DNA of 64,000 nt from Planoprotostelium fungivorum (lineage: Eukaryota; Evosea; Variosea; Cavosteliida; Cavosteliaceae). The DNA lies in the NCBI GenBank assembly GCA_003024175.1, contig MDYQ01000165.1:62001-126000 (forward strand). Direction: 5' to 3'. Under the pieces are notes generated by a model. It was not told the origin of the DNA. It saw only the letters and a program-made list of their open reading frames with translations, and ran no database searches. The translations under genes and the position numbers were made by a program. This document shows positions 1 through 13,497 of the stretch, piece by piece (the stretch's first letter is position 1; every line of letters begins with the position of its first letter).

Positions 1-3000
1 TGGAGGTCGAGGGCCATGGACTTTGACATGATTTGGAATAAGAACCAAGAGCTCTTCAGCTGTACGATCTTGTCGTAATCTTTCTTCAGAACAGAGTACC
101 AGTATTTGCATAACACCTGATGATCGATGAGATGATGTGACACGATTGATGTCATCGATGCATGATGCATGATGTATGATGTTCGATGGTTGATGGTGAA
201 TAGATATGGATGATGTATGATGATGGAACTCACTTCATATATGGGCCTCCTCTCTGGCTTTCCATCGTTGTAGAATACAGGATTATCAAAGATATAATAC
301 ACGTAAGACGCCAAGACACTCTGTGCGAACTGACTGTTCAATCTACAACGCTCTTCAGTCCCGTGACATCTTACCACGCTCACTTTTTCAGTAGACCGAC
401 GATCGTTAAGAAAGATTGCTTTGCTTCTTGTACGTCCGGCTTCAGCATGACATAGAACAGACAATTCAAGAGAATCGGTAGAAATCTCATGCAGCCCGTG
501 ATATCGACGTTGGATGCGATGGCCGAGATGGCGGACACGCTGAAACCTGGCGGGAGGTTTGAGTTTTGAAAAATGGCGGGAAATCACCTAGCCGTTGGGG
601 GTTGATGCTGGAGCTACCACCGCCCGAATTGAGCGATCTGAAGTTCACGTTGGGCGAAGAAGAAGTCTTACCTACACATCGTCACTCTCACCCCACGATA
701 TCATGTGAGATATCACACGTAACGATACGTACCCGGTGTCAACGCGTTCTTTGTCTCTCTCGCGTTCGGCGACGTCGGTGTAGAATTGGTCCCGGTGTTG
801 GCGCTGTTGATGTTCTTGAACGTTTCCGTTGGAACTTGCGATCTGAAGCACTTCAAGAAGAAACTGTTGAGAACTGGATCCGGGCTGTAGATGCTCGAAT
901 TCAACCTCNAAAATTCGGACGTCATCGTACGGATCACCTTGACGACACCCTCTCCCAGATAGGGCCCAGACAGCAGCTCACCCTTGGACACACTGACGTG
1001 GTGTCGATTGTCACCGATGATCTTGTGTTGCTCGTAGATCGGTAGGAAGGAATGTCCGATGATGGTGTACACCTTCGTACCTACTCGAGTCTCAATTCCG
1101 TTCGAGTCTCAATTCCGTTCCCACCTTTCTTCGTCGTGCAGTTGTAATACGTGAAGAAGAGATGCATTTTGGGCAGCATTACCGCGGGTAATTTGACTTT
1201 GATCTCTTCGTTGAAGGTGAAGTGTCTGCCTGAAGCCACTGCAGAGGTGAAGTAACACGTGTGAAACTGTGTAGACCAAGGATGATAGATGTGAGCGTGC
1301 TCGCCGTTGTCCGAAGCCGACTCGTCCCATCTCAATTCGACCTTCAACTGCATAGGGCGTCAGATTTGAAATTCCTTCAGGATTTCACCTGAATCGTCGC
1401 TTCGCTGGGCAGGCGGAGCGTGACGGACTCGGGATAGATGTACAGATCGTTGTAGAAGGTTGTGTGTGGCCAGGGGTCGGACTTGTCTTCGAAACAGTTG
1501 ACTTCCTGAACCACGTCGACGCTTTCCTCCAAGAGGTTCTCTTCGGTACGTAGAGGTAGGCGGCTGCTGTTGATCCTATTTTTAGGCTCGAACTTGATGT
1601 TCTTGATGTCTAATAATAGCTTGGAAGGGAAGACTTTCGATTTCTGCAAGGGTCGGTGGATTGTAGATGGGATGTAAAAGGAAATAAAAAGAGAAACGAC
1701 GTCCCACCTTGTTGGCACTGTCTTGCTGTGCGTCGTACGCCTGAGAAAATTCAGAGAAATCCCTCACACCTCTCTCACCTGCTCGTTCGAGATGATCGTC
1801 CCGGGCTTGATGAGACGTAACTCCACCGCATATTTACGTATATCCTTGTCCTTACCCGACAGTGAAGATCCTCCCGCGTTCGTCAGCACTGGGTTCTGTA
1901 CCGATCCGGTCAATTTTCCGATCTCATCAAAGAGGGAGACGGTAGCCCACAGAGCTTGAACCAAAGGTGAGCCCTTCGTGTGGATTTTGTCGGGGCGAAC
2001 GAGCTCTTCGGTGGTGAGTTTGAAGGTCTCGAGGTCTTTGCGAGAGGCCTGGAGGTGTCAGCCGGGTGGCGGTTCGTCATGGATGATGATGTCGTGTGAT
2101 GGCGATCGTGTGATGGTGATGATTGAGAAGTGATGGATGTCAGAGTGCTCGTGTACGTCCGTGATGATCGTGATGATGAAGAGTGTGTGATGATCATGAT
2201 GAAGAGTATGTGATGATCATGATGAAGAGTGTGATGATCTATGTGTATACCTGCGTGAGAATCTCAGTCTCTCCATCAGTGGAACTTCGCAGTAGCCGAC
2301 TGATCTTGATGAGAAGTATGATGTCCTTCAGGTCCGTCACGTTCGAGCTCTTCACGAAGAAGAGTGGCCTGACTTTCCTCACATCCATCTGCCCTCCGTC
2401 ACGAAAACCAAGCGAAATTTCCCCCACCTCCATAGCCTTCAACGAATCGTCCGCGACGCAGTTGTAGTCCTCCGATATCTTCTCCCTCGTCTTCAGATTG
2501 TGCAGCGAGAAATTATAAAAGAGTGGCTCCTTCACATTCTCCAAAACAAAATCGGACAACAAGATCATCGTCTCCGGCATGACTTCGATCATGGAGGTGA
2601 CAGAAGGAATGATTGGAATGTGCATCATCTCCTTGTCTTGACTCGGAAAGTGAGAGAAGAGGTCCTCTTCAAAGCGTTTCTGTGTGGTTTCAATCGAATG
2701 AAACGCGTCGCGAGATCTCCACCAGTTCTTCGCGAGTTTTCTGGCCGTAGTCGGCGGGAACGGCCTCGTTGCCGATATCGATGATGGTCTGATCGAGGGG
2801 GCCGCGGTTGGCTGATCATCATCAGCTCGCATCATTAGACATCGCCTGACCTTCGATCGGCATGAGAACGCTGTTTCTCCTCGGTGCGGGTGGCTGAGTT
2901 GGGACTTCGGTTTCGGCCTGGATTTTGAATTTGTTGCCAAAGTACGAGTACTTGTGCTTCACGATTCGACTGTCTTCCGTCAAAATCTTGAGGGATTCCT

Positions 3001-3659
3001 TCACGTAGGGTTCCAGTTTCTCATGGCCTTTGCCTCGAAAGACCTGATGCGGAATGAGATGGAGATGGAAGAGGATGGGGGATGGGATCACCTCTTCGTC
3101 TTGGAATCCGCGGCTCTCCTTCTTGATGGAGACAATATCCAGATCGTCGTTGGGGTAAGAGAAGACGCCTTCGTTCATGGCCTGGGATGGTCACTCCGTC
3201 ATCTCATCGGGGTTGCAGTCGCGTCGCCGCAACAAATGGGATATGACTCACATTCCAATCGATGTTGAGAAACTCGTATTGATGTGGGGGAATGATATTT
3301 CTTCCCGCACTCCTCTTTGTGATGGAGGCTCTCCTTGGGTCGGCTGCATCTGCATTTCTCCTCTCTCTTGGTGAAATCATACTGGCTGGAAACTCGGTAG
3401 GGAGAGGAGATCGATTCTCTAATTTTCTCTCATACTCTGAGAAATTAAACTCGACGGTGGGTAATGGACCATTTTCCTCTTCCATGGACGTCCTCACATT
3501 GAGAGGTAAAAGAAGCTCTTTATCCGAACTATCTCGTCCTAACTGTGATCCGCTCGCTCTTCTACCGGCAGCATCGGCTGCCTGCGCGAATCAGTCTTTA
3601 TGAAATGGGATCTTGAAAATCGATAAACCCACCGGTCTCTTGACGTCTAAATTAGACAT
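1..3659 (-). CDS. DOCK-family Rho/Rac GEF, N-terminal part with DHR-1 (partial)
   Basis: DOCK proteins activate Rac/Cdc42 GTPases: DHR-1 binds phosphoinositides and DHR-2 is the exchange domain. Several minus-strand exons read like the N-terminal half. First comes a basic linker, then a block including LKTREKISEDYN (about 2500) as in the pre-DHR-1 region. DHR-1 follows, with YIYPESVTLRLPSE (about 1420), EEIKVKLPAVMLPKMHLFFTYY (two stretches, about 1150-1215) and IGHSFLPIYEQHKIIGDNRH (about 1010-1065), close to the C2-like strands of DOCK proteins. The favoured start is an ATG at 3659 in a 27-nt first exon (MSNLDVKRP) that splices in phase to the exon at about 3590. A further open stretch at 3840-3970 could be an alternative first exon. 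DHR-2 would lie beyond the left edge. One base is unresolved (n at 909). Family assignment is firm; the DOCK subclass is not determined. Confidence 0.8.
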
Positions 3660-4021
3660 CCGTTGCGAATCGATCACTGGTGAGGTCGAGCGGGTGGGAG
3701 ACTGTTTTTTTCGATGAGAATGAGCAAATGATCCGGCGCGAAGTAGATGACAAGCTGTCAACGAACAAGCGGCAGGATTAGACTAGAGGCAAGCGCCGCA
3801 GCTACACGATGAGGATATGACTATCTTACCACTGGCGTACCCAGTTTGAGGAAGCCCAACAATTTGTTGGCCTTGCTCTCCTCCCTCCCGCTCTGTTCGT
3901 CGCTGTTGTCTATAAAGCCCGACGTGGTGGGTGATGCGATGTCGTTGGTCTCATCTGGTGCTCCAGCTTTACAACGCGTCTAGGCTATTTTTAAGCGAAT
4001 CCCGCGTGATCACCACAGCTC
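3660..4021. promoter_or_regulatory. Divergent gap between DOCK and CFAP46-like genes
   Basis: The 362 bp separate two genes transcribed outward. On the minus strand, 3840-3970 holds an open stretch (DETNDIASPTTSGFIDNSDE) ending at a good donor, so part of the gap may be a non-canonical or alternative first exon of the DOCK gene. No clear TATA box was seen. Confidence 0.35.
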
Positions 4022-7000
4022 ATGGCTTCCACGAGAAAGGTAGCTGTCCTATTGGACAAGCTGAGGAAGTCCAAGGCTGGTCCAGAGACGTCTAAATTAT
4101 TGTCGGAGGTGATCGAACCCTTGACGAAGCTCGCTGAGGATGGTGTCGCACACGCAGAAGAGAAAGCGGAGGCCATCGTGTTGTTCTGTGAGCTGGCGCA
4201 CAATATGGGAGAGACGAAGATGGCTGTTCAAGTGATGGAGAACTTGCTGATCAACCATCATACGGTCGCAGCTCTCAGCTCAACGACATCCAATACGCCA
4301 TACAACATCATGAAGAAGCTCAAGAAAGAAGTGGCTACGAAGGCACTTCTGTTGAAGGTTACTCTCATCATGTCTGAAGACACCTCAGCAGTGAGTTCCG
4401 CCCTTTCACACAGATCGCGATCGTTTCAGCGGAAGAACGATGATTAGTCATCTTAATCATCAATCCCATCGTGTAACTGATGCGACAGCAGATGTCCATC
4501 GAAGATCTGGTCAACACTACCGCTTTCTTATCGGTTATCGCTGTCTATGCCTCTAAACTCCCTCCCAGTCGGTGAGTTTCTGTCAGGCGACCTCATTCTC
4601 ATCTGCTCAGCTGGTCGCACGTTGTATATAATTCATCCATTCATCTATGGAAGATTTGTGGTCACCTTCTCAATCAAACACCCCCTTTGGGTCAGAACAA
4701 CGGAGCAGGAGATCCAGTACGAATGCAGCTGTTACCTTACGTAGAAGCGGTCATCAAGTCATTAGAAGAGACGAACGACTCGGACATCGAATGGAGGGTC
4801 AAGTTGTTAGCGTGAGTGATCGCTCACCTCCTAATTTAAAACCAATCGAACAGAATATTGTGTCGCCTGCAAGAAGAAGGTAAATGCCGCGAGAAAGCCA
4901 CGAGAACGATTCAACAAGCTTGGAATCTATTGACCTCACATCCGAATCCGCCAAACATTGCACTCTCTATCCGAGAAGAAGTGTTGAGGATGAGACTGAG
5001 CCTCACCCACTGGACCTCCCCCTCACACGATTGGACGAAAGTTCGAACGGAAGCACCGCTCAACGGCATCCATTTCGAATCTCATCATCTGAAAGCCGTC
5101 ATGCTGTGTCAGTTAGTGAACATGTGAGATTCATCAATACATCTTACTTTAGAACACATGACGTCGTTCGGTGATCGTGGTGCCTTCTGATCATCAACAG
5201 TGGAGCCGTACCAAAATCCAAAGTTCTAGCCGACCTCAGAGAAGCTCACACGATTGCCGCCGCCAACTTTGAGGCTTCTCCACCAAACAAGCCAGATCCA
5301 CAGCTACCGGTACTGTTGGCTGATCTACTGGTAGAGGTCGGTCAGTCCATCGTGAATCATCTCGTTGGATCTCAGACCTTCAACATTGCAGTCATGGGAA
5401 CGTCTCAGACGTCTCAATTTGTGAGCGATCTCAATTTAGCCGCTACGTGTGCGGAAGGGTGAGAGGAATGGATGGTATGGACCTGACGTGAAGAAAGAAT
5501 TCTCTTGACGCACCGTTATCCGAATTTGAGATGCCGTATCAATGCAGAGTTATTATCCTCTCAGGTACACCGATGGGATGTGATGATGACTCATTCTGCA
5601 CAGATCTCTATCGTGAGAGAAGAAATAGACCACCAGATGATCGTACATACCATTCATCAATTACAACCGACCGTGGTTGAATGTCACACTTCTTATGAAG
5701 ATCCTACTGTATATATAACAAATCTACGAAGCAAGCATGCGATCAATACGAACGATGAATTTAGCGTGAGAATCAGTTGATACAGCATGATTTCCCTAAT
5801 TCAACCGATCAGGTTGAGACACCTAGGTACACGAACAAACACACCCGCTTTGGAACTCGAATCAAATGTCTGGCTCAAATGATGAGAACTCTGAATCTGG
5901 CCTTCAAAAATGCGGCGGAGACGGGAGAGGAGAAACAGAGGATGGAGGTTATCTCCTTGAACATCTGCTACTTGATGTGGAATGTTACCATCCCCGTGAT
6001 CAATGTGGGTCCACCATTGTCTTTAACTCGCAAAGATTAAATCTTTCATAGAGAGGACAATACACCGCTGTGTTGAAGCCCCTGAGAAAGATAGAAGAGG
6101 TCATCACTTCTCTGTCTATCTCCGCAACAGAAAGGTCAGTTCACCCGTAATCGATCATCTGAAGGAATGATAGATTCCAAACGGAAACATCACAATTTGC
6201 CACGTTGGTCCTCTTCGTCTTGGCCGTCGCAGAATATGAAGCAGAAGAAAACTATCTCAAATCGCAGAAGGATATGAACAAGTGTGGCAAGTTGAACGCG
6301 TCAGAGTCTTTCAGAACTATACACATTGACCCCTGGAAGATGAAAATTCAAGCAAGATTAACATTGCAGAAGGTGAATCTTATTTCGCATCAATGAATGT
6401 GATAGGTGGCTGAACTCCCACAGGATTTAGACAGTGACGAGGCGGAGTGCCAACAATTGATAGAGAAGGCTGCAGATATACAGAAAGGAAAGGGATTAAC
6501 TCAACACGAGAAGAGAAGATTAGGTCTAGAATTTAGCGATCAAGCCCTGCAGGAAGAGCTCCTTAGGTGATCTCTATCTTCGCTCTGCAATTTAACACGA
6601 TGTACAGGCAAGCTTTCGAATTGTTGAAAGAGATCGAGAGAGAAGACGGCAGCTTAGAATACTGGGAGGCCAGAGATAGAGGAATGCTGTGGGGTCAGAT
6701 AGCGATTGGCTCCAGAGAATGTGGATCAGAAGAACTCTTTGGCATGGCTTCCGAACACTTTTTGAGCTTAAATTGGTTCGCTGAGGAATACACCAAGGGT
6801 AACATGACGACGAGAGAACCACAGCCATCAAAGAAATACAAAGAGGATCCGGTCATGATCTGTCTCATGGCCAGAATCCATTATGAGAGGGGACAGGTAC
6901 GATTCATATCACACCACATCACCTGATGGATCAACAGTCACTACTAGAAGCCTGTGTGGATGACCACTCCAATCAGAGTCAGCAGAATCGCAGTCAAGCG

Positions 7001-10000
7001 TTGAATGCATTCATCTCGTGCGCCAAGTTGGGAGTCGAATTCAAAAGAGAAGAATTCATTATCGCCGGAATATCATCCGTGTGCAACGCACTCAACCCTG
7101 ACTCCTATTGCTTCACGTCGAGGAAATTTGAGGAAGGTTCAGACGAGATCGTGAAGGTGAATTTACTCTTCGATGATGGATAATGACTCTTCTTGCAGGA
7201 GAAATCTTTGGGAGATGGAGCTCACTTCAATCACATCGAACAACTTGACGATTGTTACAACATCATCAACCATTCCCAGCCGCTCCTATTGCCCTCTTCT
7301 TCTGTACAATCATTGTTCAATAGCTGTGTCATACTCGGTGGGTTATATCTGGAGATACATCGTCCACTGATCAGACTCAGTCCTGTGCACTCTCTTAGCG
7401 TCAGGATTAGAAGCCCAAGGCCGTGGAAAGAGAAGATCCAATTTGTCCGCCAAGAAACTGAACGTGACGCGTAAAGAATCATCGATCGCTCACGCTGATT
7501 CCTTACCTCCTCCGACGCCGGGAGAGCATCGACAGTGCGAAGAAGTATGCAGATTCGGCCTGAGTGATTGATCGATTCATCTCATTTAAAATTGATCGAT
7601 TTAAGCAATACCCTTTCATTCGCATGGTAGTGGTCTGCCCCAGAAAAAGATTCTACTCAAAATCGCCTCTAGAATGGCTCTTCAGAGGGGCCAAGCGTTG
7701 CAGTATGTCTCCACATTCAATATCCTTCCCAGCAATGTACCGGAGCTGCAGTGTCTGTCGTTATTGGAACAAGCAAGACACCTCAACGACAATGAATCGA
7801 AGAAGAGGGAATGGACTTCGAAGGCCGCTGATCTATTATCCAATAATAACAACGGTACGTTGACCATCTCACGGAGAGGACTGATCAAATTCAGCGAAGA
7901 AGGTTGCACAATTATATCCTCTGCTGCCGCTGTCATCTGCCTCATCTCTGATGTGGGAGCTTCACATTCTCGTTGCCTTGGAATGCGTAGAGCAGAGGTT
8001 ATACCCTCAGGCTCGTTCTCTGGCACAGAAGATAGCAGATACCGCGCCATTCATGGAGAATTGGTTCGAACAGGTGAGATTCGTTCGATCACCCGTCATC
8101 TCATGGTATCATAGTACGGAAAGGGAGATCAGCTGCATCACATCTCCGTGATCTATCTGTGGATATCCATCGCCTTTGGAATGCTCGGACAGCTATCAGA
8201 GTCACAACCTCCATCCAACGAACACATCATGGAATCTAGATTCAAATCGATGGGTCACTATCGTTCGGCCTTACGTTATGCGGGTAGAGCTCCACATTTG
8301 CACCGTCCCGGATTGGTTTATAATGCTTGTTGCATGATATGGAATGCCATCCGTATATTTTCTCCTTATCCTTCGACGAGAAAGATCGTGTTAGCGCCCC
8401 TGCAGGAGATCGTGCAAGAATTGAAAGGTGAGGATAAGCTAAATTCGGTCGAAATGTTGACCATTTTACGCAGTGATCGAGGACCGACACTGGAGCTTCC
8501 GCGTGGAGGTGTACAATCATCTCCTCGTCTGCTACAGAGACATGAAGATGTACAAAGAAGGAGCGAGAGAATCAGCTGAAGCCTTCCGAGTGATTCAATC
8601 TCCGTTCGGTTATCCTCTCTGGAGGCATCGAATTTATTTCACCAAGAGAATCAATGAGCCCACGTCATTCTCTTTCATGCTGAAAGGTGAATGATGTCAA
8701 CTTGATGTTGGATTGACTCTCGTTCAGGTGTCGATTTGTCCGAGACGAGCATAGAATCTGCGCGGGCTTCGAACACTGTGGAGGAGAAGAACAGTTTCTA
8801 CACGAAGGCCGTGGAGAATTCATCTGACAAAAGTCAACGTCACCTGTCTCACGCTCTCGAATACTCGAACTGGCTGTGCAGTAAGTCGAGCGTCACTTTT
8901 TCCGCACAGAAATTGATCTCCCTCAGATGGCTCTTTGAAATCCAACCATCGATTCGAAAAAAGGCAGCAGGAAGCGCGAGATCTCCTCAAGCGAATCGTA
9001 TCGACTTTCATCTCCCGCAAAAATACTCGACCGTCTGTCGATGAACCGTTCGAGCCCTCTGAACTGCTGGGACTAGCCAGAGCTCTCACCTCACTCTCCA
9101 AGATGTCCGTCAAATCACGATACGAGTATGCCATCTTGGCCCAATCAATGTATGTCAGATTGTGGGCCACCATCTTCTCCACTCTCACAACGACATCTCG
9201 CATTCCAGCAGATATCCAGTGGATCGATGCAACACTATTAGAACACATCAAGAGACATCACGATGGTAAATCACCATCAACATATGGAATCACCGATGTG
9301 GAACGAACTGTGGAAGACATCACATCGCTTTTAGAACTGCTGCAAGAAGGTCAATTCATCCTGGAATGCCTGCCATTATTGTACCTGGTGTGTTATTTGG
9401 AACCTGATAATACCATCATGCATCATTGGGCCGCACTGCAGCTACAGAGAATCTTGAGAGAGAGTAATTTAGATGTCGAATCGACGAGAGTTCAGACATA
9501 TCTCCAATCGTTATTACACAACGGCTCGATACATCCGGATGTGAAGTGAGTACTCTACCTCTACGGAAACATAACGATCGATAGGGCTGCTTCGAAAGCA
9601 GAGATCAAGAGGAGAGAGACGTTGAATATGCTGGAAGAATGCACGAGCACGCAGGGATCAGATGGTGATCAGCAAGGCATAATACCGACTCGCGTCAAAT
9701 TGCTTCTCTTGGCCAATGAAATGACGAAAGGTGAATACCAAACCGGAATGAATGATCTAATCGAAGGTAGATGCGAGATCAGTCGAGAATACCAAGGAAG
9801 TGCTCCATGAAGTGTTCCGCCACTGTGATGTATACTATGATGAAAGCACAAGATTCAAAGCCATCGTGTGCAATGCATCCTTGAATCGAGGGGAGGACGT
9901 CATCGAATTAGCTCTGAAGGTGAAAAGAACGATCGCGACTCGATCGATTGACTGGACGTCACAGATATCACAACATCCAACATCCACGAGAGATATCAGA

Positions 10001-12490
10001 GTGTGGTACACCAGTGTTGGCGTGATCATTCATCAACTGGCCGAAAAGAATCAGTACAACGAAGCCACTGATCTGGCTACGCATGCTGTCCAGATATTAT
10101 GCAACATCGCCAAACAGAAGAGGACATCGGCGTACAACATCGCCACCATTTACGCCACAGATGTAGCTACAATCTTATTCAAGTGCATCAACCAAGCGGG
10201 AGAAGATGTCGAGTCATCCACCAGTAACGTTCAACGAGCGATCTCGTTGGGAGATGAATTGATGGATCAGTAAGTGATCGTTTGGTAGCGATCACCTGAC
10301 GATTACATCAGAGCCAAATTATCGAAGGGATCTTACGGTCAGTTTCTATTGTGGTACGCCCGCACATGCAGACACTTATCGAACATTCTGGAGAAGAAAT
10401 CAAACTGCGATAACCGAGAGATCTATTTGAGAAAGTGAGTCATTTGCATCGATTTCGACTCAAATTGGGCTCAGATGTATCGCATCACTAGAGCTGGCTG
10501 AAGAGTTCCTCACCACGTTCGCGACCCAACTATCCATTCCCTCTGGTGAATCGATACTTCGAACCAATGTCTTTCTTCCAATCATGGAATTGTGGACTCT
10601 GGTGATTTGGAGCGATCGTTTTGTCGAGAATTGATCGAATGCATCAGGTCGAATCTGAGTTGGCCGTCTCACGCATGGAACTGCACAGCCGTCAGAAGAA
10701 GTTTGTGCAGAACGAGCAGAAGAAGGGAACGGTAGAATTTCTGTTGGACAATGAGAAGATCAAAGAGGCATTGGGAGATTATGATCCCATCATGATACCG
10801 TGCTCTGCTGCCATCACAAGTGTGGATCTACCAACACATCTTCAACCCCAAATCTTCAACGTCGTCGCCAGGTGATCAACCCATCGTTGATGATCATCAG
10901 CTAATGATGTAAATAGAACGTGGCTGTATGTATCTACAGATTTCGGAAGGGAGAATCCATTTACGAATAACGGACAAACTACCAAACCTGATAATCCTTG
11001 GTTGTCTGATCAAGTCACCCGCCTACTCACGCGAAGCTTGGACTTAAATTTAGCTCTGGAAGATGTCGTCACTGAGGAATGCAAGATCAAAGCGTGCTCC
11101 TTGATGTTGGATAATCTATCCCGCTCTATGGACGAGCATAAATCGTACAAGCTGGCCGTGACGCAGTGAGCCATCAGACGGGTTCGTCTTCATCTGACGA
11201 TGTTAGGTACATGTGTTTATTGCAGGATTTTCTGCACCAAAGTGTATTGAGAAGCCGTGCTGAATCTCAGTGGAAGAAGATATCAAACATAACCTCGGTG
11301 GAAGAATGTCTGAGATTATGCCCGAAGGTGACTTTTTGATATTTCACTTGAATAACTCTCTTCAGAGCTTTCACTTTGTGGTGATACAGTTCTCCGCAAA
11401 TCAGGAGAAGATCTATCTATCCTCTTTCAACAACGATTTCAGTGACGTACACTGTATCAGTCTCCCACCCAACGCAGTTCAGCGGTTTCACGCATTGATT
11501 GCCACCCAGAAGTCGATGTTATTCAAAATCAAAATGGTGAGAACGATCGACATATTTACCGTCTCTAACCAGCTCAGTCTACCAGACAGGAAGCAGAGAA
11601 CATCTGCAGGAAGATCATATCCGAGTTGGAGTCTCTCATGCAGCCCCTGACCTCCCACATGGTGAAACCTCTCCATAGTATCCCCTCTGAATCGTTCGAC
11701 AGGCTTCATACACAAAGAATCACTTTGTACTCTTCGTGGATTCCATGCTCTGTGATCTTCCATTCGAATCTTTATTTGTCTTCGAGAATGCACCCTCCGT
11801 GTCTCGTGATTTCTCTCTGCACAATTTCGCTCACCGATTGAGAGACCCACGGAACAAATCTCACGCACTCCGAAGAAAGATCAATTGTATCCTTTCATGT
11901 ACATCGATGATGACATATCACTCCTTGATTCGACAGATGTCATCGAACACTGGAAGGAGAGAGATCCTCTGAACAATTTTTCGGATGCATTCACGAAGGT
12001 GTTATCGTCCAAAATCATGAAGAAGGATACACGAGATAAGACGCCCAAGGTAGCCTACGAGGGTTACGCAGGAGACCGATCGGCCACATCAGAAGAGATG
12101 CAAGAGGCTCTGAAGTCCTCGCTGCTATTGTACTGGGGGGACGAAGACCTCCAACGCGCAAAATGTCTTCAGGATCCAGGTGATCGACTCACCTCTGTCG
12201 TCTCATGCTCACCATCGTCAGAATGCAACGTCATCGTCGCATTCTATGGAGGGAAGATGATGAAGCAACATCAATCTGTCGCCTCCGCTCGATGGGTGGG
12301 AGCTACGACTTTCGTCTGTAACCAGTGGGACGACATACATTCGAAGACTTTGTTTGACTTCATGGATGATCTCGGTGCCGGAAGAGCTATCTCGGATTGC
12401 GTTCAATCGACCAGGAGGGCACAGAGTCTCATCGAGCGGTGGAACATCGTGGTGTATGGACTACCTCTCTTCTTCCTGAACGGAAAATAA
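4022..12490 (+). CDS. CFAP46-like (TTC40) giant TPR protein of the ciliary central apparatus
   Basis: A run of about 30 exons encodes a helical protein of roughly 2,500 residues from MASTRKVAVLLDKLRKSKAG to VVYGLPLFFLNGK. CFAP46 belongs to the C1d projection of the axonemal central pair. Support is the length, the TPR-like helical repeats, two copies of the signature like LVYNASVLYW (ISLNICYLMWNVTIPVIN near 5960; LVYNACCMIWNAIRIFSPYP near 8315), and a C-terminal CHAT-like block with FVDSMLCDLPFESLFVF followed by SVSRDFSLHNFAHRL (near 11720-11840), as in the end of CFAP46. Separase was considered because of the CHAT-like fold, but the expected catalytic His and Cys blocks were not found. CFAP54 is a related alternative but lacks this end. 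The assignment rests on remembered family features, so moderate confidence. Confidence 0.6.
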
Positions 12491-12681
12491 AAGACGGGGA
12501 GATCCTTGAAGTCATAGAATGACAGGCGACGATCATCCGAATGATGAGAAACGACGGTGACGACGAAGGACATTGTATGTACATGGTGGATTGTCTTCGT
12601 GTGGAATGATCGCGAAGAGATGGATCGTTTCCAGCCAACAGATCATGAGCAAGCCTTCAGTCTTTATATGTAACATGTACC

Positions 12682-13112
12682 TCAGAAAGTTTCCAAGATG
12701 TACGCCACCCACGATCCTACGGCTGCACCTGCAAAGAGGGGGAGCTGAGGGAAACCCGTACCAAACTCAGGATCGATGGCCAACGAGCCTGGATAAAATG
12801 AAGCAGACATGCCTGCCAGCCAATAGATCTAATGCAGTCAGACGAAAGAGGAGAAAGATAGCTCACAGATCCAGTGATGGCTGCCGTAAATAGGGAGTCG
12901 ATGGAGGAGACTGAACCATCACTTGGTAACCTCCACGTGTAATAGAGGGTCAGGAGACCTAATAAGAGGCCTAAAGACATGGTCTGGCCGTTGTGAAACT
13001 TAGCATGAGGTGGCCAACGAGGGTTATAGACGTGAGTTTTGTTGAAGTCGGCGATGAACGGACCGATACCGGTGAGGAGGGAGACGAGGGTGAGAATGAT
13101 CTGACCGAACAT
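12682..13112 (-). CDS. DUF6640-like small multi-pass membrane protein
   Basis: Two exons give a protein of about 125 residues with four hydrophobic segments. The start at 13112 gives MFGQIILTLVSLLTGIGPF, a first membrane helix, then the conserved-looking block THVYNPRWPPHAKFHNGQT, as I recall for DUF6640 proteins of fungi and bacteria. A short intron (about 12830-12885) joins TAAITGS to MSASFYPGSLAIDPEFGTG, and the protein ends GAAVGSWVAYILETF. An in-frame GTG lies upstream, but the ATG chosen matches the usual start just before the first helix. Function is unknown. It is transcribed away from PSMD8. Confidence 0.6.
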
Positions 13113-13497
13113 GATTGCGTTGAAAGGATGGTGCAGGTGTGAAGAAAACTCGTTGACAAGTGCGGAGTCTCCGAACGAACAGCTGTTGTTCAGCACGACA
13201 TGATGTTCTATTGGTGTGGTCGGTACTCACATCTGGCATCAGCAACACCTTGTGGCAGCAGAGCTGTCAGTCAGTGTGCCTCCGATGATCAACAATAAAA
13301 GAACATGATCCGATCGTTTCTTTTTCGCTCACATCATCTTGACTATCTACCGCTCCCTCCTTATCTCAATCTCTTATTAGTTCCATCCATAGATCACATC
13401 GAGTGAGAAATCAAAGAGGGGAGCAGCATCGCATGACGTGGCGTGAGCTGTTGAGTCAAAGTGACGTCATAATGTGGCAATTTCTCTTTTTCAGTTC
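13113..13497. promoter_or_regulatory. Divergent gap, DUF6640-like gene / PSMD8
   Basis: This 385-bp space contains the 5' flanks of two outward-facing genes. A pyrimidine-rich stretch ending CTTTTTCAG lies directly before the PSMD8 ATG, so a 5' UTR intron is possible. No other element was recognised. Confidence 0.35.

Noticed and set aside
909-909. Ambiguous base n inside the DOCK gene
   Set aside because: An unresolved base, treated as a sequencing gap of one position, not a mutation.
11700-11840. Separase (C50) catalytic domain
   Set aside because: FVDSMLCDLPFESLFVFE is CHAT-like, but separase's conserved His-Gly and Cys-Ser-Ser blocks were not found, and the preceding TPR array fits CFAP46 better.
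13474-13497. Upstream extension of PSMD8 (GTG-initiated frame)
   Set aside because: The stretch ends in a splice-acceptor-like CTTTTTCAG and adds nothing similar to Rpn12; ATG 13498 fits.
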